Below, piece after piece: positions 25,261 to 33,779 of a DNA stretch of 64,000 bases (its first letter is position 1; every line of letters begins with the position of its first letter). Both the position numbers and the translations under genes were made by a program. Under the pieces are notes generated by a model, which was given only the letters and a program-made list of their open reading frames with translations, was not told where the DNA came from and did no database searches. Origin of the DNA: Candidatus Bathyarchaeota archaeon (GTDB taxonomy: Archaea; Thermoproteota; Bathyarchaeia; Bathyarchaeales; Bathycorpusculaceae); assembly GCA_026014485.1 (NCBI GenBank), contig JAOZIE010000023.1:248001-312000 (forward strand). The letters run 5' to 3'.

Positions 25261-26355
25261 ACGGCTACCGCGCAGAGCTACCGTGACCCCCAGCTTGCAA
25301 AGCGCGTATCAGAAAAAATCAAGGCGTTAACCCCCAAAACTGGCACCGTAAAAATCTGCCACGTCTGCGGCACCCACGAATGGACTATAAGTCACTTTGG
25401 CATACGTAGCCTTTTGCCATCCAACATCGAGGTCATTGCAGGTCCAGGCTGCCCCGTCTGCATTTTACCTGCCTCTGAAGTGGACGCCGCCATTCAACTG
25501 GCAAAGAAAGGCGTTGTCGTGACGTGTTTTGGGGATGTTCTGCGGGTTCCTGGTTCGCATGGTTCGCTTTTAGACGCTAAAGCTGAGGGCGCCGATATCC
25601 GCATAGTCTACAGCACCAGCGACGCCGTCAAGATGGCGCAGGAGGAGCCACAGAAGGAATTCATGTTTTTCGCTGTCGGCTTTGAGACCACTGCCCCTTC
25701 TACAGCCATAGAAGTTGAACATAACCCCGCGGGTAACCTGAGTTTCTTGGTTTCGCATCGCGTTGTTCCACCCGCCATGGAGTTGCTCGCCAAAATGGAT
25801 GACTTGGAGCTAAACGGCTTTATCGCGCCTGGGCACGTGAGCACCATAATCGGTGTTGAGCCTTACGCGGTTTTCCCCGAGAAGTATGGGTTGCCTACGG
25901 TGGTTGCGGGGTTTGAGCCGCTGGATATACTTTTTGCTGTGTATATGATTGTGAAGCAGCTAAGCGAAGGCAAGCCCCGTTTAGAGAACGAGTACTCACG
26001 CGGTGTACGTTGGGAGGGTAACGTGAAGGCACAGCGGCTAATCAGCGACGTCTTCGACTTGGTGGATGGCAAGTGGCGCGGTTTAGGCACCATTCCCCAG
26101 TCAACGTTGGCGCTGAAAGAAACATACAAGAGCTACGACGCACTAACAAAGTATGGCGTGACGCTGGAGGACGGCGTCGATTCGCAGCCTGGCTGCCGAT
26201 GTCACCTCGTGGTTATAGGCAAAATAAAACCTGATGCCTGCCCCCTGTTCCTGAAGGCGTGCACTCCACAGAACCCCGTGGGCGCCTGCATGGTCAGCAT
26301 GGAAGGCACATGCCGAGTCTGGGCGAAGACAGCAAGCATCCCACCTGCGCGCTGA
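25261..26355 (+). CDS. hypD: hydrogenase maturation protein HypD
   Basis: A 364-residue Fe-S protein that assembles the Fe(CN)2CO unit with HypC. The essential N-terminal CHVCGTHEW is at about residues 39-47, followed by GPGCPVCILP, the C-terminal cluster loop GCRCHLVVIGKIKP and CMVSMEGTCRVWAK. The first ATG/GTG/TTG in frame (TTG 25414) lies after CHVCGTHE and would delete it. The frame opens at 25258 after a TGA. ACG at 25261 stands eight bases after GGAGG (25248-25252) and gives T/M-A-T-A-Q-S-YRDP, matching where relatives begin. ACG is therefore the likely start codon. Confidence 0.9.
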   Translation, partial: TATAQSYRDPQLAKRVSEKIKALTPKTGTVKICHVCGTHEWTISHFGIRSLLPSNIEVIAGPGCPVCILPASEVDAAIQLAKKGVVVTCFGDVLRVPGSHGSLLDAKAEGADIRIVYSTSDAVKMAQEEPQKEFMFFAVGFETTAPSTAIEVEHNPAGNLSFLVSHRVVPPAMELLAKMDDLELNGFIAPGHVSTIIGVEPYAVFPEKYGLPTVVAGFEPLDILFAVYMIVKQLSEGKPRLENEYSRGVRWEGNVKAQRLISDVFDLVDGKWRGLGTIPQSTLALKETYKSYDALTKYGVTLEDGVDSQPGCRCHLVVIGKIKPDACPLFLKACTPQNPVGACMVSMEGTCRVWAKTASIPPAR

Positions 26356-26453
26356 CGAAGCTTCCTTTTTAGGCTTGAAAACCTTCGCCTTAAAAGCTAA
26401 GGGTTAAAAGGGAAGTCATCGAATGTTCAACAGAAACGGAGGAAAACGCAGCC

Positions 26454-27092
26454 TTGGCGGGTGATGTCCAGCTTTCTGAAGAGCAGTCCACGTTCTTGAA
26501 AACTACACTCGGAGAGTTAGCCAAGAAGGCTGGACTGCGGAAAGCACCCGAATTCTACATCTCCAAGCGCGAAAGATTAGCAAGCGTGAACGTTTTCCAG
26601 AAGCGGATAAGCATCGGAGAGCATATGCTGAAACTTTGGAAGCAGGGAAAATTCAGCGACAACGACATCAAAGCCACGATAGCCCACGAAATCGGTCACC
26701 TGATGGATTTCATGTACGACTCGGGGTCCCCAAGTTTCCGAAATCTGCTTTTTGAAAGCTTATGGGTCAGCTTCGGCGTGGTTCCCATAGTGCTTTACAT
26801 TCTGTCGCCCTCGCTGACGTGGCTGGCGATTTCAGCGTTGATGGCTTTAGGCTGGGGTTTTTCTCTTCCATGGATAATCAGAGGTGTAGAAGTCCGCATC
26901 GAACTAGAAGCTGACCGAAAAGCAGCCCTATACCTCGTGGAGCCACAGCAACTGGCGACGGCGCTGGAGAAAATAAGCTCGTTTGGGATGCCCCCTGACA
27001 CGATAGGCTTTAAAGCAAAACTGTCTTTTTTGGCTGGCACCTTGACGCATCCGACATTCAAGGAAAGGGTGCGCTACCTGCAGAACCTGTAG
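26454..27092 (+). CDS. M48-like zinc metalloprotease, membrane-associated
   Basis: A 212-residue protein with the zinc-protease helix AHEIGHLMDF (HExxH, about 80-89) and a downstream third-ligand segment EVRIELEADRKAALYL (about 144-159). Two hydrophobic helices (about 105-140) sit between them, as in HtpX/M48 enzymes. It is shorter than HtpX (about 290 aa) and lacks the N-terminal membrane pair, so the active site probably lies at the cytoplasmic face. It starts at TTG 26454, eleven bases after GGAGG. Role in protein quality control is inferred from family. Confidence 0.75.
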   Translation: MAGDVQLSEEQSTFLKTTLGELAKKAGLRKAPEFYISKRERLASVNVFQKRISIGEHMLKLWKQGKFSDNDIKATIAHEIGHLMDFMYDSGSPSFRNLLFESLWVSFGVVPIVLYILSPSLTWLAISALMALGWGFSLPWIIRGVEVRIELEADRKAALYLVEPQQLATALEKISSFGMPPDTIGFKAKLSFLAGTLTHPTFKERVRYLQNL

Positions 27093-27202
27093 CCTCGCCA
27101 GAAAAGAACGGCTTCCGATGCGGTTGCATTCAGGCTTTTTGGCTGGACAACCGTAAGCTCTTTATGTTCTAAGTTATGTTCTGTTCAGAGAGAAAACTCT
27201 GC

Positions 27203-27279
27203 GCCTCGGTAGCCTAGCCCGGTGGGGCGTTACCTTGGTAAGGTAATGGTCGGGGGTCCAAATCCCCCCCGAGGCTCCA
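27203..27279 (+). tRNA. tRNA-Thr (GGT)
   Basis: A 77-base tRNA with encoded CCA. The acceptor GCCTCGG (27203-27209) pairs with CCGAGGC (27269-27275), followed by discriminator T and CCA. The anticodon stem TTACC/GGTAA flanks the loop TTGGTAA, anticodon GGT. The T arm is GGGGG-TCCAAAT-CCCCC. The U73 discriminator agrees with archaeal threonine tRNA. No intron. Confidence 0.93.
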
Positions 27280-27325
27280 TTTCTCCCAAAAACGGGTGCG
27301 GCAAGTTTTGGTTTCTTTGTTTGTT

Positions 27326-28099
27326 TTAATGTAGAGACTCAACGGGTATTATGTAGGGGATTTTTTGGTCGAAATTCACCATAACTTCGACTCCGTACAC
27401 GTCTCGTATGCTTTCACAGCTTAAAACTGAACGCGCATCACCCACCGCGTATACCTTTCCATCTTTCATCATTACGATTTTGTCACAGAACCTGCATGCA
27501 AGATTCAGGTCGTGGATTGCGACTGCGGCAGCAAGTTTTTCTTTTGTAACCAACTTTCGGGTTAACTCCATAACTTCCAGTTGATGTTTTATGTCCAAGT
27601 TGCTTGTGGGCTCATCCAGCAGAAGGACTTTGGCTTCTTGAGCTATGGATCTTGCAATTAGGACTCTTTGTTGTTCTCCGCCGCTGAGTTCGTAGAAATC
27701 ACGCATTGCTAAGTCTTCGATGTTCAGCAGCTTTAGTGCTTTCCAAACTTTTTCGTTGTCTTTTTCGCCGCTTTGCCAGCTGATGTGTGGTCTTCTGCCC
27801 ATCAAAACAATTTCGAAAACAGGAAGCGCGTTAGGGCTGTCCACAGAGTTCTGGGGGACATATCCTACGTGTTTGGCGACTTCCATTCTGCTCATTTTCT
27901 TTACTTCTTTGCTGTCCAGCATGATTTTGCCTTGTTTGGGCTGTAGTATCTTGTTTATGCACTTGAGCAGTGTGGTTTTTCCAGAACCGTTAGGGCCTAT
28001 CATGCCCAGAGTTTCTGATTCTTGAAGTATTACTGAAACTCCGTCAAGTGATGGGGTGCTACGGTAACTGAAAGTTACGTCTTCTACTGTTATGTTCAT
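27326..28099 (-). CDS. ABC transporter ATPase, iron-siderophore/corrinoid type
   Basis: A 257-residue FecE/BtuD-type ATPase. Walker A is GPNGSGKTTLL near 36-46, the Q-loop is YVPQNS, the signature is LSGGEQQRVLIARSIAQ near 137-153, and Walker B LLLDEPTSNLD near 158-168. It energises uptake through the permease encoded at 30550-31647. It is transcribed away from the binding protein, permease and methyltransferase genes, sharing the 28100-28223 control region. Confidence 0.9.
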   Translation of the reverse strand: MNITVEDVTFSYRSTPSLDGVSVILQESETLGMIGPNGSGKTTLLKCINKILQPKQGKIMLDSKEVKKMSRMEVAKHVGYVPQNSVDSPNALPVFEIVLMGRRPHISWQSGEKDNEKVWKALKLLNIEDLAMRDFYELSGGEQQRVLIARSIAQEAKVLLLDEPTSNLDIKHQLEVMELTRKLVTKEKLAAAVAIHDLNLACRFCDKIVMMKDGKVYAVGDARSVLSCESIRDVYGVEVMVNFDQKIPYIIPVESLH

Positions 28100-28148
28100 T
28101 TTTGTCGCCTTCTTGCGAATTAACCTGAACGGTTAACGTGGTATAATA

Positions 28149-28176
28149 GTGTTACTTTTAAGGAAAAAGTTAACAC
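28149..28176. promoter_or_regulatory. palindromic operator candidate in the iron/corrinoid ABC divergent promoter
   Basis: A 28-bp inverted repeat, GTGTTACTTTT / AAAAAGTTAACAC, centred between a minus-strand TATA-like element (CTATTATACC, about 28140-28149) and a plus-strand one (TTTTATAAAA, about 28195-28204). A related half-site, AAAAAGTAGCAC, overlaps the plus-strand start region (28202-28213). The placement would let one regulator act on both transcripts, as DtxR/MntR- or Fur-like proteins do; no regulator gene is adjacent. Confidence 0.5.
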
Positions 28177-28223
28177 AAGATATAAGTATTACACTTTTAT
28201 AAAAAAGTAGCACCGTGGTTGAA

Positions 28224-29678
28224 ATGAAAAGAAACATGATTATCGGAATCATCCTCATAGTAATCTTGGCTTCCTCCATTCTTGTAGGTTACAGCCAAAA
28301 CTGGTTCCAGTCACCACAAGCAACTCCTGAGCCGACTGCAACTGCGACTCCTGAACCGACCTCCACTCCTGAGCCTACTGCTTCTCCTGAGCCTGAGGTT
28401 CCTTCGATGGATTTGCTGCTGGAGATTTATGGGAATGCCAACATGGATGCTTCTGTAGACCAAGATGACGTTGATTATCTCGCAAAAATAATTGATGGTA
28501 GTGTTGAGGCTACTCAGTTTGCAGATGCAAATAATGATGGGCAAATTACTGATGCAGATGCTGAACAGGTTACTGCTCTTATTAATGGTGATGCTTCATA
28601 CATTGTTCTGCTTGACGGCAACGGCGAACTCCTAACTGTTTCTCTTCCAGCAACCCGCATAGTAGTTGAATACATCCAAAACGCCGAAATTATCCGTGTT
28701 CTAGAGCTTGAAGACCAAGTTGTAGGCTTTGACTACTGTGTTGAAATGTTGCGGTCAATCTATTTCCCTGATAACCCAGACATTGTGTCTGTGGGGCAAA
28801 TGTACAATCCCGACTATGAAGCTGTCCTCAGCTTAGACCCTGATGTATTGCTGACTTTCTCAAGTGCTACGGCTGAAAAAGCAGAAAAGCTGCCTGGCGT
28901 TGATGTTGTGTTCTTAGGTCTATACTACCCGAACGTGACTAACCCTGAATCTTCAAGTTTTATGCAAGGCGTGCTTAAAGCAGGATACATTTTTGACAGG
29001 GTACCTCAAGCGACAAAGTATGTGAATTGGCTGCTTGATTTGACCCAGTCAATTCGTGATGCAACAAGCGATCTTTCGGATAGCCAAAGAAAAACCGTTT
29101 TCATCACTAACTACCCCTACTCATCTTCTGCTACTGTCAAAGCATACGCTACAATAGATACTCTGGGGCAGGTCTGCATTTTATCGGGCGGCTCAAACAT
29201 TGCGCAGTCACTTCCCACGTACCTTAATGCTTCTTCGGTGAGCGTTGACGCTGAATGGATACTTGAACAAGACCCTGATTACTTATTCCTGCACACCGTG
29301 CGGTACACTTTCAGCGGTTTAATGTATGCTGACCCTGCACAAGGACTTGACGTTGATGACCCCACAAGCATTACTGACTGCTTAGACGCGTACATGGCTC
29401 AAGAAATCTTCGCTGACCTTTCTGCAGTCCAGAACGGGCACCTCTACATTATGGCAGGCGACTTCCGCAACAATGCGATGGGCGGCGTCTTAGGAGCAGT
29501 GTACATGGCGAAAATCCTGTACCCCGACTTGATAACTTTTGACCCTGAAGCTGTCCATCAACAGTACATAACAGAGTTCATGCGGTTAAACTACGACCTA
29601 TCTACATCGGGCGTCTTCTTGTACCCCACAATAACCGTTGACGGCAATGTCGTAGGGATACCTGAAGGCTCTACCTGA
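28224..29678 (+). CDS. dockerin-like domain fused to iron/corrinoid-binding protein
   Basis: A 484-residue surface protein. An N-terminal hydrophobic anchor (about 4-24) is followed by a Pro/Thr/Glu linker with repeated TPEPT. A dockerin-type pair of calcium loops follows (about 70-135): GNANMDASVDQDDVDYL and FADANNDGQITDADAEQV. The rest is a TroA/FecB-like substrate-binding fold (VVEYIQNAEIIRVLEL, then YEAVLSLDPDVLLTF; C-terminal VYMAKILYPDL). ATG at 28224 is preferred; a GTG lies at 28215. The TATA at about 28200 predicts a start right at the ATG, i.e. a leaderless transcript. It delivers ligand to the FecCD-type permease downstream. Confidence 0.88.
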   Translation: MKRNMIIGIILIVILASSILVGYSQNWFQSPQATPEPTATATPEPTSTPEPTASPEPEVPSMDLLLEIYGNANMDASVDQDDVDYLAKIIDGSVEATQFADANNDGQITDADAEQVTALINGDASYIVLLDGNGELLTVSLPATRIVVEYIQNAEIIRVLELEDQVVGFDYCVEMLRSIYFPDNPDIVSVGQMYNPDYEAVLSLDPDVLLTFSSATAEKAEKLPGVDVVFLGLYYPNVTNPESSSFMQGVLKAGYIFDRVPQATKYVNWLLDLTQSIRDATSDLSDSQRKTVFITNYPYSSSATVKAYATIDTLGQVCILSGGSNIAQSLPTYLNASSVSVDAEWILEQDPDYLFLHTVRYTFSGLMYADPAQGLDVDDPTSITDCLDAYMAQEIFADLSAVQNGHLYIMAGDFRNNAMGGVLGAVYMAKILYPDLITFDPEAVHQQYITEFMRLNYDLSTSGVFLYPTITVDGNVVGIPEGST

Positions 29679-29764
29679 TTCTCCCTTTCTGATGGGAGTT
29701 TCCCCTCTTTCCTTTTTTGAAGAATTGAAAAAACAAGCTATGCTGCAAATGAGGTGTACCCAAG

Positions 29765-30571
29765 ATGGTCGAGCAACTGGTTAATTGGGCTGAACTGCGC
29801 AAATCCACACTGATAAATACCCGCAGAATTGAATCCTGCACCCCCTGCTATTGGGATAAATGTGCAAGCGGCTTTAACCAAAACGTGCCCTATATGGGCG
29901 ACTTAACAAAGAATCAGCTACATAGACTCAAGTTAAAGCCTGCAGATACGGTGCTTGATGTTGGTGCGGGTACTGGACGGATAACAATACCTGTAGCTAA
30001 ACGCGTTAAGCAGGTCACGGCGTTAGAACCTTCCAAAAACATGCTCGACCTTTTGAAAGAAAACGCTGAAAAAGAAAACGTAACCAACATAACATACCTC
30101 AATAGGCCTCTGGAAGCTCTATCCGTAGACAGCGTCGGCGTCCACGATGTCGTTATCGCTTCCTTTTCTCTTTTTATGGTTGACATAGAAAAGGAACTGG
30201 CAAAGATGGATACTCTCGCAAAGAAACGGGTCTACTTGTTTTTGTCTGCCTCCCAGTGGATGGATCAAGAACTTCAAAACATCGTGTATGGCGATTCAAT
30301 TCCTGCCAGTCCAGACTACATCTATATTTACAATATTCTTCATGATTTGGGCATACTTGCCAATGTTGAAATCTGGAATTATAATGCCGTGCGCAGCTAC
30401 AACGATTTAGCTGATGCGGTGACAAAATTCACGGAGACATATCGTATACCTCCTGAAAAAGAGGGGGAACTTAGAGAACATCTGCGTCGCATCTTGGTGA
30501 AAGACCAGGGAAAACTTTGGTTAAATCGTAAAAGGAAGACAGCAACGATATGGTGGACGAAGCACAAGTAG
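29765..30571 (+). CDS. class I SAM-dependent methyltransferase in an iron/corrinoid uptake operon
   Basis: A 268-residue enzyme. Its Rossmann core has motif I VLDVGAGTGRITIPVA near 62-77, the acidic end of strand 2 VTALEPSKNML, and VVIASFSLFMV for motif IV. An N-terminal CTPCYWDKC segment (about 20-28) holds three cysteines that might bind metal. GAGGTG precedes the ATG. It overlaps the permease start by 22 bases, so it is part of the transport operon. A substrate such as a chelator or a tetrapyrrole is plausible but not shown. Confidence 0.8.
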   Translation: MVEQLVNWAELRKSTLINTRRIESCTPCYWDKCASGFNQNVPYMGDLTKNQLHRLKLKPADTVLDVGAGTGRITIPVAKRVKQVTALEPSKNMLDLLKENAEKENVTNITYLNRPLEALSVDSVGVHDVVIASFSLFMVDIEKELAKMDTLAKKRVYLFLSASQWMDQELQNIVYGDSIPASPDYIYIYNILHDLGILANVEIWNYNAVRSYNDLADAVTKFTETYRIPPEKEGELREHLRRILVKDQGKLWLNRKRKTATIWWTKHK

Positions 30572-31647
30572 CTCCCGGCAACAAAAAGCCCGCTTTCAAT
30601 GTTGAAGAAGAAAAGCAAAAGTATCGAAAACTACTTTTCAGAAGGCTCCTCTTTTTAGTTTTATGTGTAGTTCTGCTTTTTGTTGTTGCAGGAATTTCTT
30701 TGGCTCTTGGCTCAGCGTCATTGTCTTTTTTTGAGGCGTACAGTGCAGTATTTGGTAAGTTCTTCCCCAACTGGTTCTCAGTTACTCCTCTGGCAGATAC
30801 TGTTGTCTGGCACCTGCGATTGCCCCGAATGCTTCTGGCTATTCTGGTTGGCGCAACATTGGCGATGTCGGGTTCCACCACTCAGGCGCTTTTGAGAAAC
30901 CCCCTTGCAACTCCTTACACTTTAGGTGTTTCTGCAAGTGCTGGCTTAGGCGCCGCCATAGGTATAATCTTTGGCAGCGGTCTAACTGGCGGTCCCCTTT
31001 TGATTATAACCAACGCGTTTCTTTTCTCCTTAGTTCCTGTTACCGTAATTTTGTTGTTGGTGAAGCGTAAGGGGGCATCACCTGAAACTATAATTCTGGC
31101 TGGAATAGCCGTTATGTACATTTTTCAAGCTTGCACCACGCTGTTGCAGTATTTTGCTGAATCCAACGCCGTTGCCGCCACGGTCTACTGGTTAGTCGGC
31201 GATTTGTCCAGAGCAGCTTGGTGGCAGCTTCCCTACGTCTTAGGTGCCCTAGTTATCTGTCTCATCATTAACGTCCGCTTATCTTGGGACCTTAACCTCA
31301 TGAAGATGGGTGATGACACCGCAAAAAGCTTAGGGGTTGAAGTGGACCGCGTCAGGAAAATCCTTTTGCTAACTGCCTGTCTCTCCACCGCAACCGTTGT
31401 AAGTTTTACAGGCGCCATAGGCTTTGTTTGTCTTGTTGCTCCCCACATTTGCCGCGCGTTTATAGGCAGTGACGAACGGTTCTTGTTAATCTCCTCCACT
31501 CTCTTTGGTGCAGTTCTCCTGTTATTCGCTGACATTGTGGCTAGACGTATCATTGCTCCAATTGTGCTGCCCGTAGGCGCCATAACTGCGTTTCTGGGTG
31601 GACCCCTGCTGCTTTACCTGCTGATAAGAAAGAAAAAAAGCCGTTGA
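30550..31647 (+). CDS. ABC transporter permease, FecCD family
   Basis: A 365-residue permease with about ten membrane helices and a cytoplasmic N-terminus. Family markers: LRLPRMLLAILVGATLAMSG near 93-112, QALLRNPLATPYTLGVSASAG near 115-135, and the ATPase-coupling loop region AIGFVCLVAPHICR near 286-299. It works with the dockerin-like binding protein upstream and the ATPase encoded divergently, importing iron-siderophore, haem or corrinoid. Ligand not determinable from sequence. Confidence 0.93.
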   Translation: MVDEAQVAPGNKKPAFNVEEEKQKYRKLLFRRLLFLVLCVVLLFVVAGISLALGSASLSFFEAYSAVFGKFFPNWFSVTPLADTVVWHLRLPRMLLAILVGATLAMSGSTTQALLRNPLATPYTLGVSASAGLGAAIGIIFGSGLTGGPLLIITNAFLFSLVPVTVILLLVKRKGASPETIILAGIAVMYIFQACTTLLQYFAESNAVAATVYWLVGDLSRAAWWQLPYVLGALVICLIINVRLSWDLNLMKMGDDTAKSLGVEVDRVRKILLLTACLSTATVVSFTGAIGFVCLVAPHICRAFIGSDERFLLISSTLFGAVLLLFADIVARRIIAPIVLPVGAITAFLGGPLLLYLLIRKKKSR

Positions 31648-31768
31648 CCCTTCGTAGAGGATGCCAAAAGGTGTTTCTATGTTTTCCTTTAAGAGTTACC
31701 CTCGTTGAACTACGCCTGAACACAATTCAAAGTACACAAAAAACGTGATTCATCTGCTGATTGTTTAA

Positions 31769-31778
31769 TTTTATATAC
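31769..31778 (+). promoter_or_regulatory. TATA box upstream of the 31808 gene
   Basis: TTTTATATAC about 35 bases before the ATG, with AGAGGA directly ahead of the start codon. It probably drives both the coiled-coil membrane protein gene and rpiA. Confidence 0.5.
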
Positions 31779-31807
31779 ATCGTAATCTATCTGAGTACAG
31801 AGGATAA

Positions 31808-32560
31808 ATGGCTTTCGACGAATCCACCACCATCATAATTGCTGCTTTAGTGGCTACTATAGTTATTCTTGCATGCGCATTTGTCCTCTATATCATGCGA
31901 AAACGCACCGCCAGACCCGAGCCGCCAGCCGCTGCGACTTCTGCAAGCCAACCTGACTTTAACCCGCTGTTGTCGCCGTCGCTGGCAAGTTCCAAGTTTC
32001 GCGTGACTAAAAGCGTCCAGTCAAATGATGCCGTCCGAGCTAAGGACGAACTCCGTATCCTCGATTTGGAACGTGAAATCGTCGGGGACGCCATAAGACA
32101 CCTCTATGAAGCCCAAGCGGAGGGCAAAATCACCGAGCTGGAACGGGAAAGACTTGCAGCCAGCTACAAATCCCGTATGATGGCAATTAAAGATTCTATG
32201 ACCAAAGATGAAGGCATAGTTGCCCTTCATGAACTGGAAAGCATGCAGGAAGATTTGATGAAGCTTTTCAGCGAACGCTTCGGAGAGCTAACAGGTAAAG
32301 TTGAGGAACTTCGCACTCGAATTGAAGTCAGACCTGTAAAAGAAATTAAAGTTCCTGTGCCTAAACCTCGTGTAGTTGCAATCCCCGACCAGATGGAAGA
32401 GGACACTGAAGACGAGAAGCCTGAAGCCAAAGAGAAACCTCGAAGACCCAAGAAATCCTCGGAGAAACAGAAAACCGAAGCGGAACAGCGTATAGATGCT
32501 ATACGAAACCAAATAGATGAAGTTATGAACAAACTTGGACAGATGGAGATGGACACCTAA
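31808..32560 (+). CDS. membrane-anchored coiled-coil protein, function unknown
   Basis: A 250-residue protein with one N-terminal membrane helix (about 9-30) followed by RKR, so the body is cytoplasmic. After a low-complexity Ala/Pro/Ser stretch (about 35-65) it is almost entirely charged helix, including a helix-loop-helix near 78-120 (LEREIVGDAIRHLYEAQAEG, then LERERLAASYKSRM). The C-terminus is Lys/Glu-rich and ends in another helix. No family recognised. It is one base from rpiA, suggesting co-transcription. Confidence 0.65.
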   Translation: MAFDESTTIIIAALVATIVILACAFVLYIMRKRTARPEPPAAATSASQPDFNPLLSPSLASSKFRVTKSVQSNDAVRAKDELRILDLEREIVGDAIRHLYEAQAEGKITELERERLAASYKSRMMAIKDSMTKDEGIVALHELESMQEDLMKLFSERFGELTGKVEELRTRIEVRPVKEIKVPVPKPRVVAIPDQMEEDTEDEKPEAKEKPRRPKKSSEKQKTEAEQRIDAIRNQIDEVMNKLGQMEMDT

Positions 32561-32561
32561 A

Positions 32562-33263
32562 ATGCAGCCCTCCTCTGACGCCGCAAAACGTAACGCTGCA
32601 TACGCCGCAGCTGACCACGTTAAAGACGGTATGGTTGTGGGGCTTGGAAGCGGAACCACCGCCGCATACGCTATTCTTGCTTTGGGCGAACGTAGAAAAC
32701 ACCAGAACCTCCAGATTTTCGGCGTGCCCAGCAGCTATCAAGCCTTCCAGCTTGCCGTAGTAAACGGCATACCCATAACCACGTTGGAAGAGCACCCGAC
32801 AGTTGACGTGAACATCGACGGCGCAGACCAAATCGAACCCCAACTGAACCTTATCAAAGGCATGGGTGCAGCGCTTGTCAGAGAAAAAATCGTTGCTGCA
32901 TCAGCAACAACCAACATCTTCATAGCTGACGAAACAAAGAAAGTGACCGCGCTCGGCGAAGGCAACCAACCCGTTCCAATAGAAGTTGTTCCCTTCAGCA
33001 TAGCTCTGGTGCGGCATCGCATCCAAAAACTCGGCGGAGTTGCCCTGCTACGCGAAACCAAAGGCAAACTGGGTCCAGTGATTTCCGACAACGGAAACGT
33101 CATCATGGACGCCACCTTCGGCGAAATCAATGACCCCACCGTGCTAAACCACCAGCTGAAAATGATTCCTGGCGTGGTGGAGACTGGTCTTTTCATCGGT
33201 TTAACCGACATCGTTTACTTGGGAACAGATACAGCCGTTCAAAAGTTCGAAGCCAAACGATGA
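32562..33263 (+). CDS. rpiA: ribose-5-phosphate isomerase A
   Basis: A 233-residue enzyme interconverting ribulose-5-P and ribose-5-P. Family segments: MVVGLGSGTTAAYAI near 24-38, DVNIDGADQIEP near 82-93 (catalytic Asp pair), GMGAALVREKIVAA near 99-112 (catalytic Glu and Lys), and DETKKV near 123-128. The ATG at 32562 follows the previous stop directly; an upstream GTG-type extension would overlap that gene and is not needed. Normal length. Confidence 0.95.
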   Translation: MQPSSDAAKRNAAYAAADHVKDGMVVGLGSGTTAAYAILALGERRKHQNLQIFGVPSSYQAFQLAVVNGIPITTLEEHPTVDVNIDGADQIEPQLNLIKGMGAALVREKIVAASATTNIFIADETKKVTALGEGNQPVPIEVVPFSIALVRHRIQKLGGVALLRETKGKLGPVISDNGNVIMDATFGEINDPTVLNHQLKMIPGVVETGLFIGLTDIVYLGTDTAVQKFEAKR

Positions 33264-33379
33264 CTAGTTCTTCCTTCTGCGTTTTTATGTGGCAACCTTT
33301 TCAGTGAAGCCCCTGTAGAGATGAATGCAAAGTTTCTTAAACTAAACTCTACGCTAATAGAAGGTCAGGGGGAAATTTA

Positions 33380-33631
33380 ATGGGAGAAACAAAAAGCCTA
33401 CTCGGAAGTATGCTTAATCCGAAACTAGTCGGCTACTTCCTTATTTTGTGGGGGCTAACCTTCTTGTTTGGGGGCCTAGCAGACGGCGCCTACTACATTG
33501 CCAACTACAACACCGGCTTTGGCGAAAGCACCTTGGAAACAGTCTTCTACCTGCTCCGCGACACCATCATGGTAGTCGCCGCCATAGTTCTGTGGGTCAT
33601 AAGCGCTAAACTATTAGCCAAAAACAATTAA
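33380..33631 (+). CDS. small two-helix membrane protein
   Basis: An 83-residue protein with two membrane helices (about 18-38 and 58-78) joined by a loop rich in Gly/Asn/Tyr. GGGGGAAA stands before the ATG, a good Shine-Dalgarno. No family recognised; short and conserved-looking composition argue for a real gene. Confidence 0.6.
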   Translation: MGETKSLLGSMLNPKLVGYFLILWGLTFLFGGLADGAYYIANYNTGFGESTLETVFYLLRDTIMVVAAIVLWVISAKLLAKNN

Positions 33632-33779
33632 CCATCAAACCGCAACACACGCCCCCCTCCCTTTTTTCTTACAATAACCCAAAGAAAATCAACAATCACC
33701 CGTGGGCATGAAAAAGATTTATCTCAAACCATGCAGACTAACCTAACCGCTGGCTACAAACCACAACGCAAAACAAGTG

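Noticed and set aside
28320-28400. Short direct repeats (CCTGAGCC-type) as a functional DNA repeat
   Set aside because: They encode the Pro/Glu/Thr linker of the binding protein.
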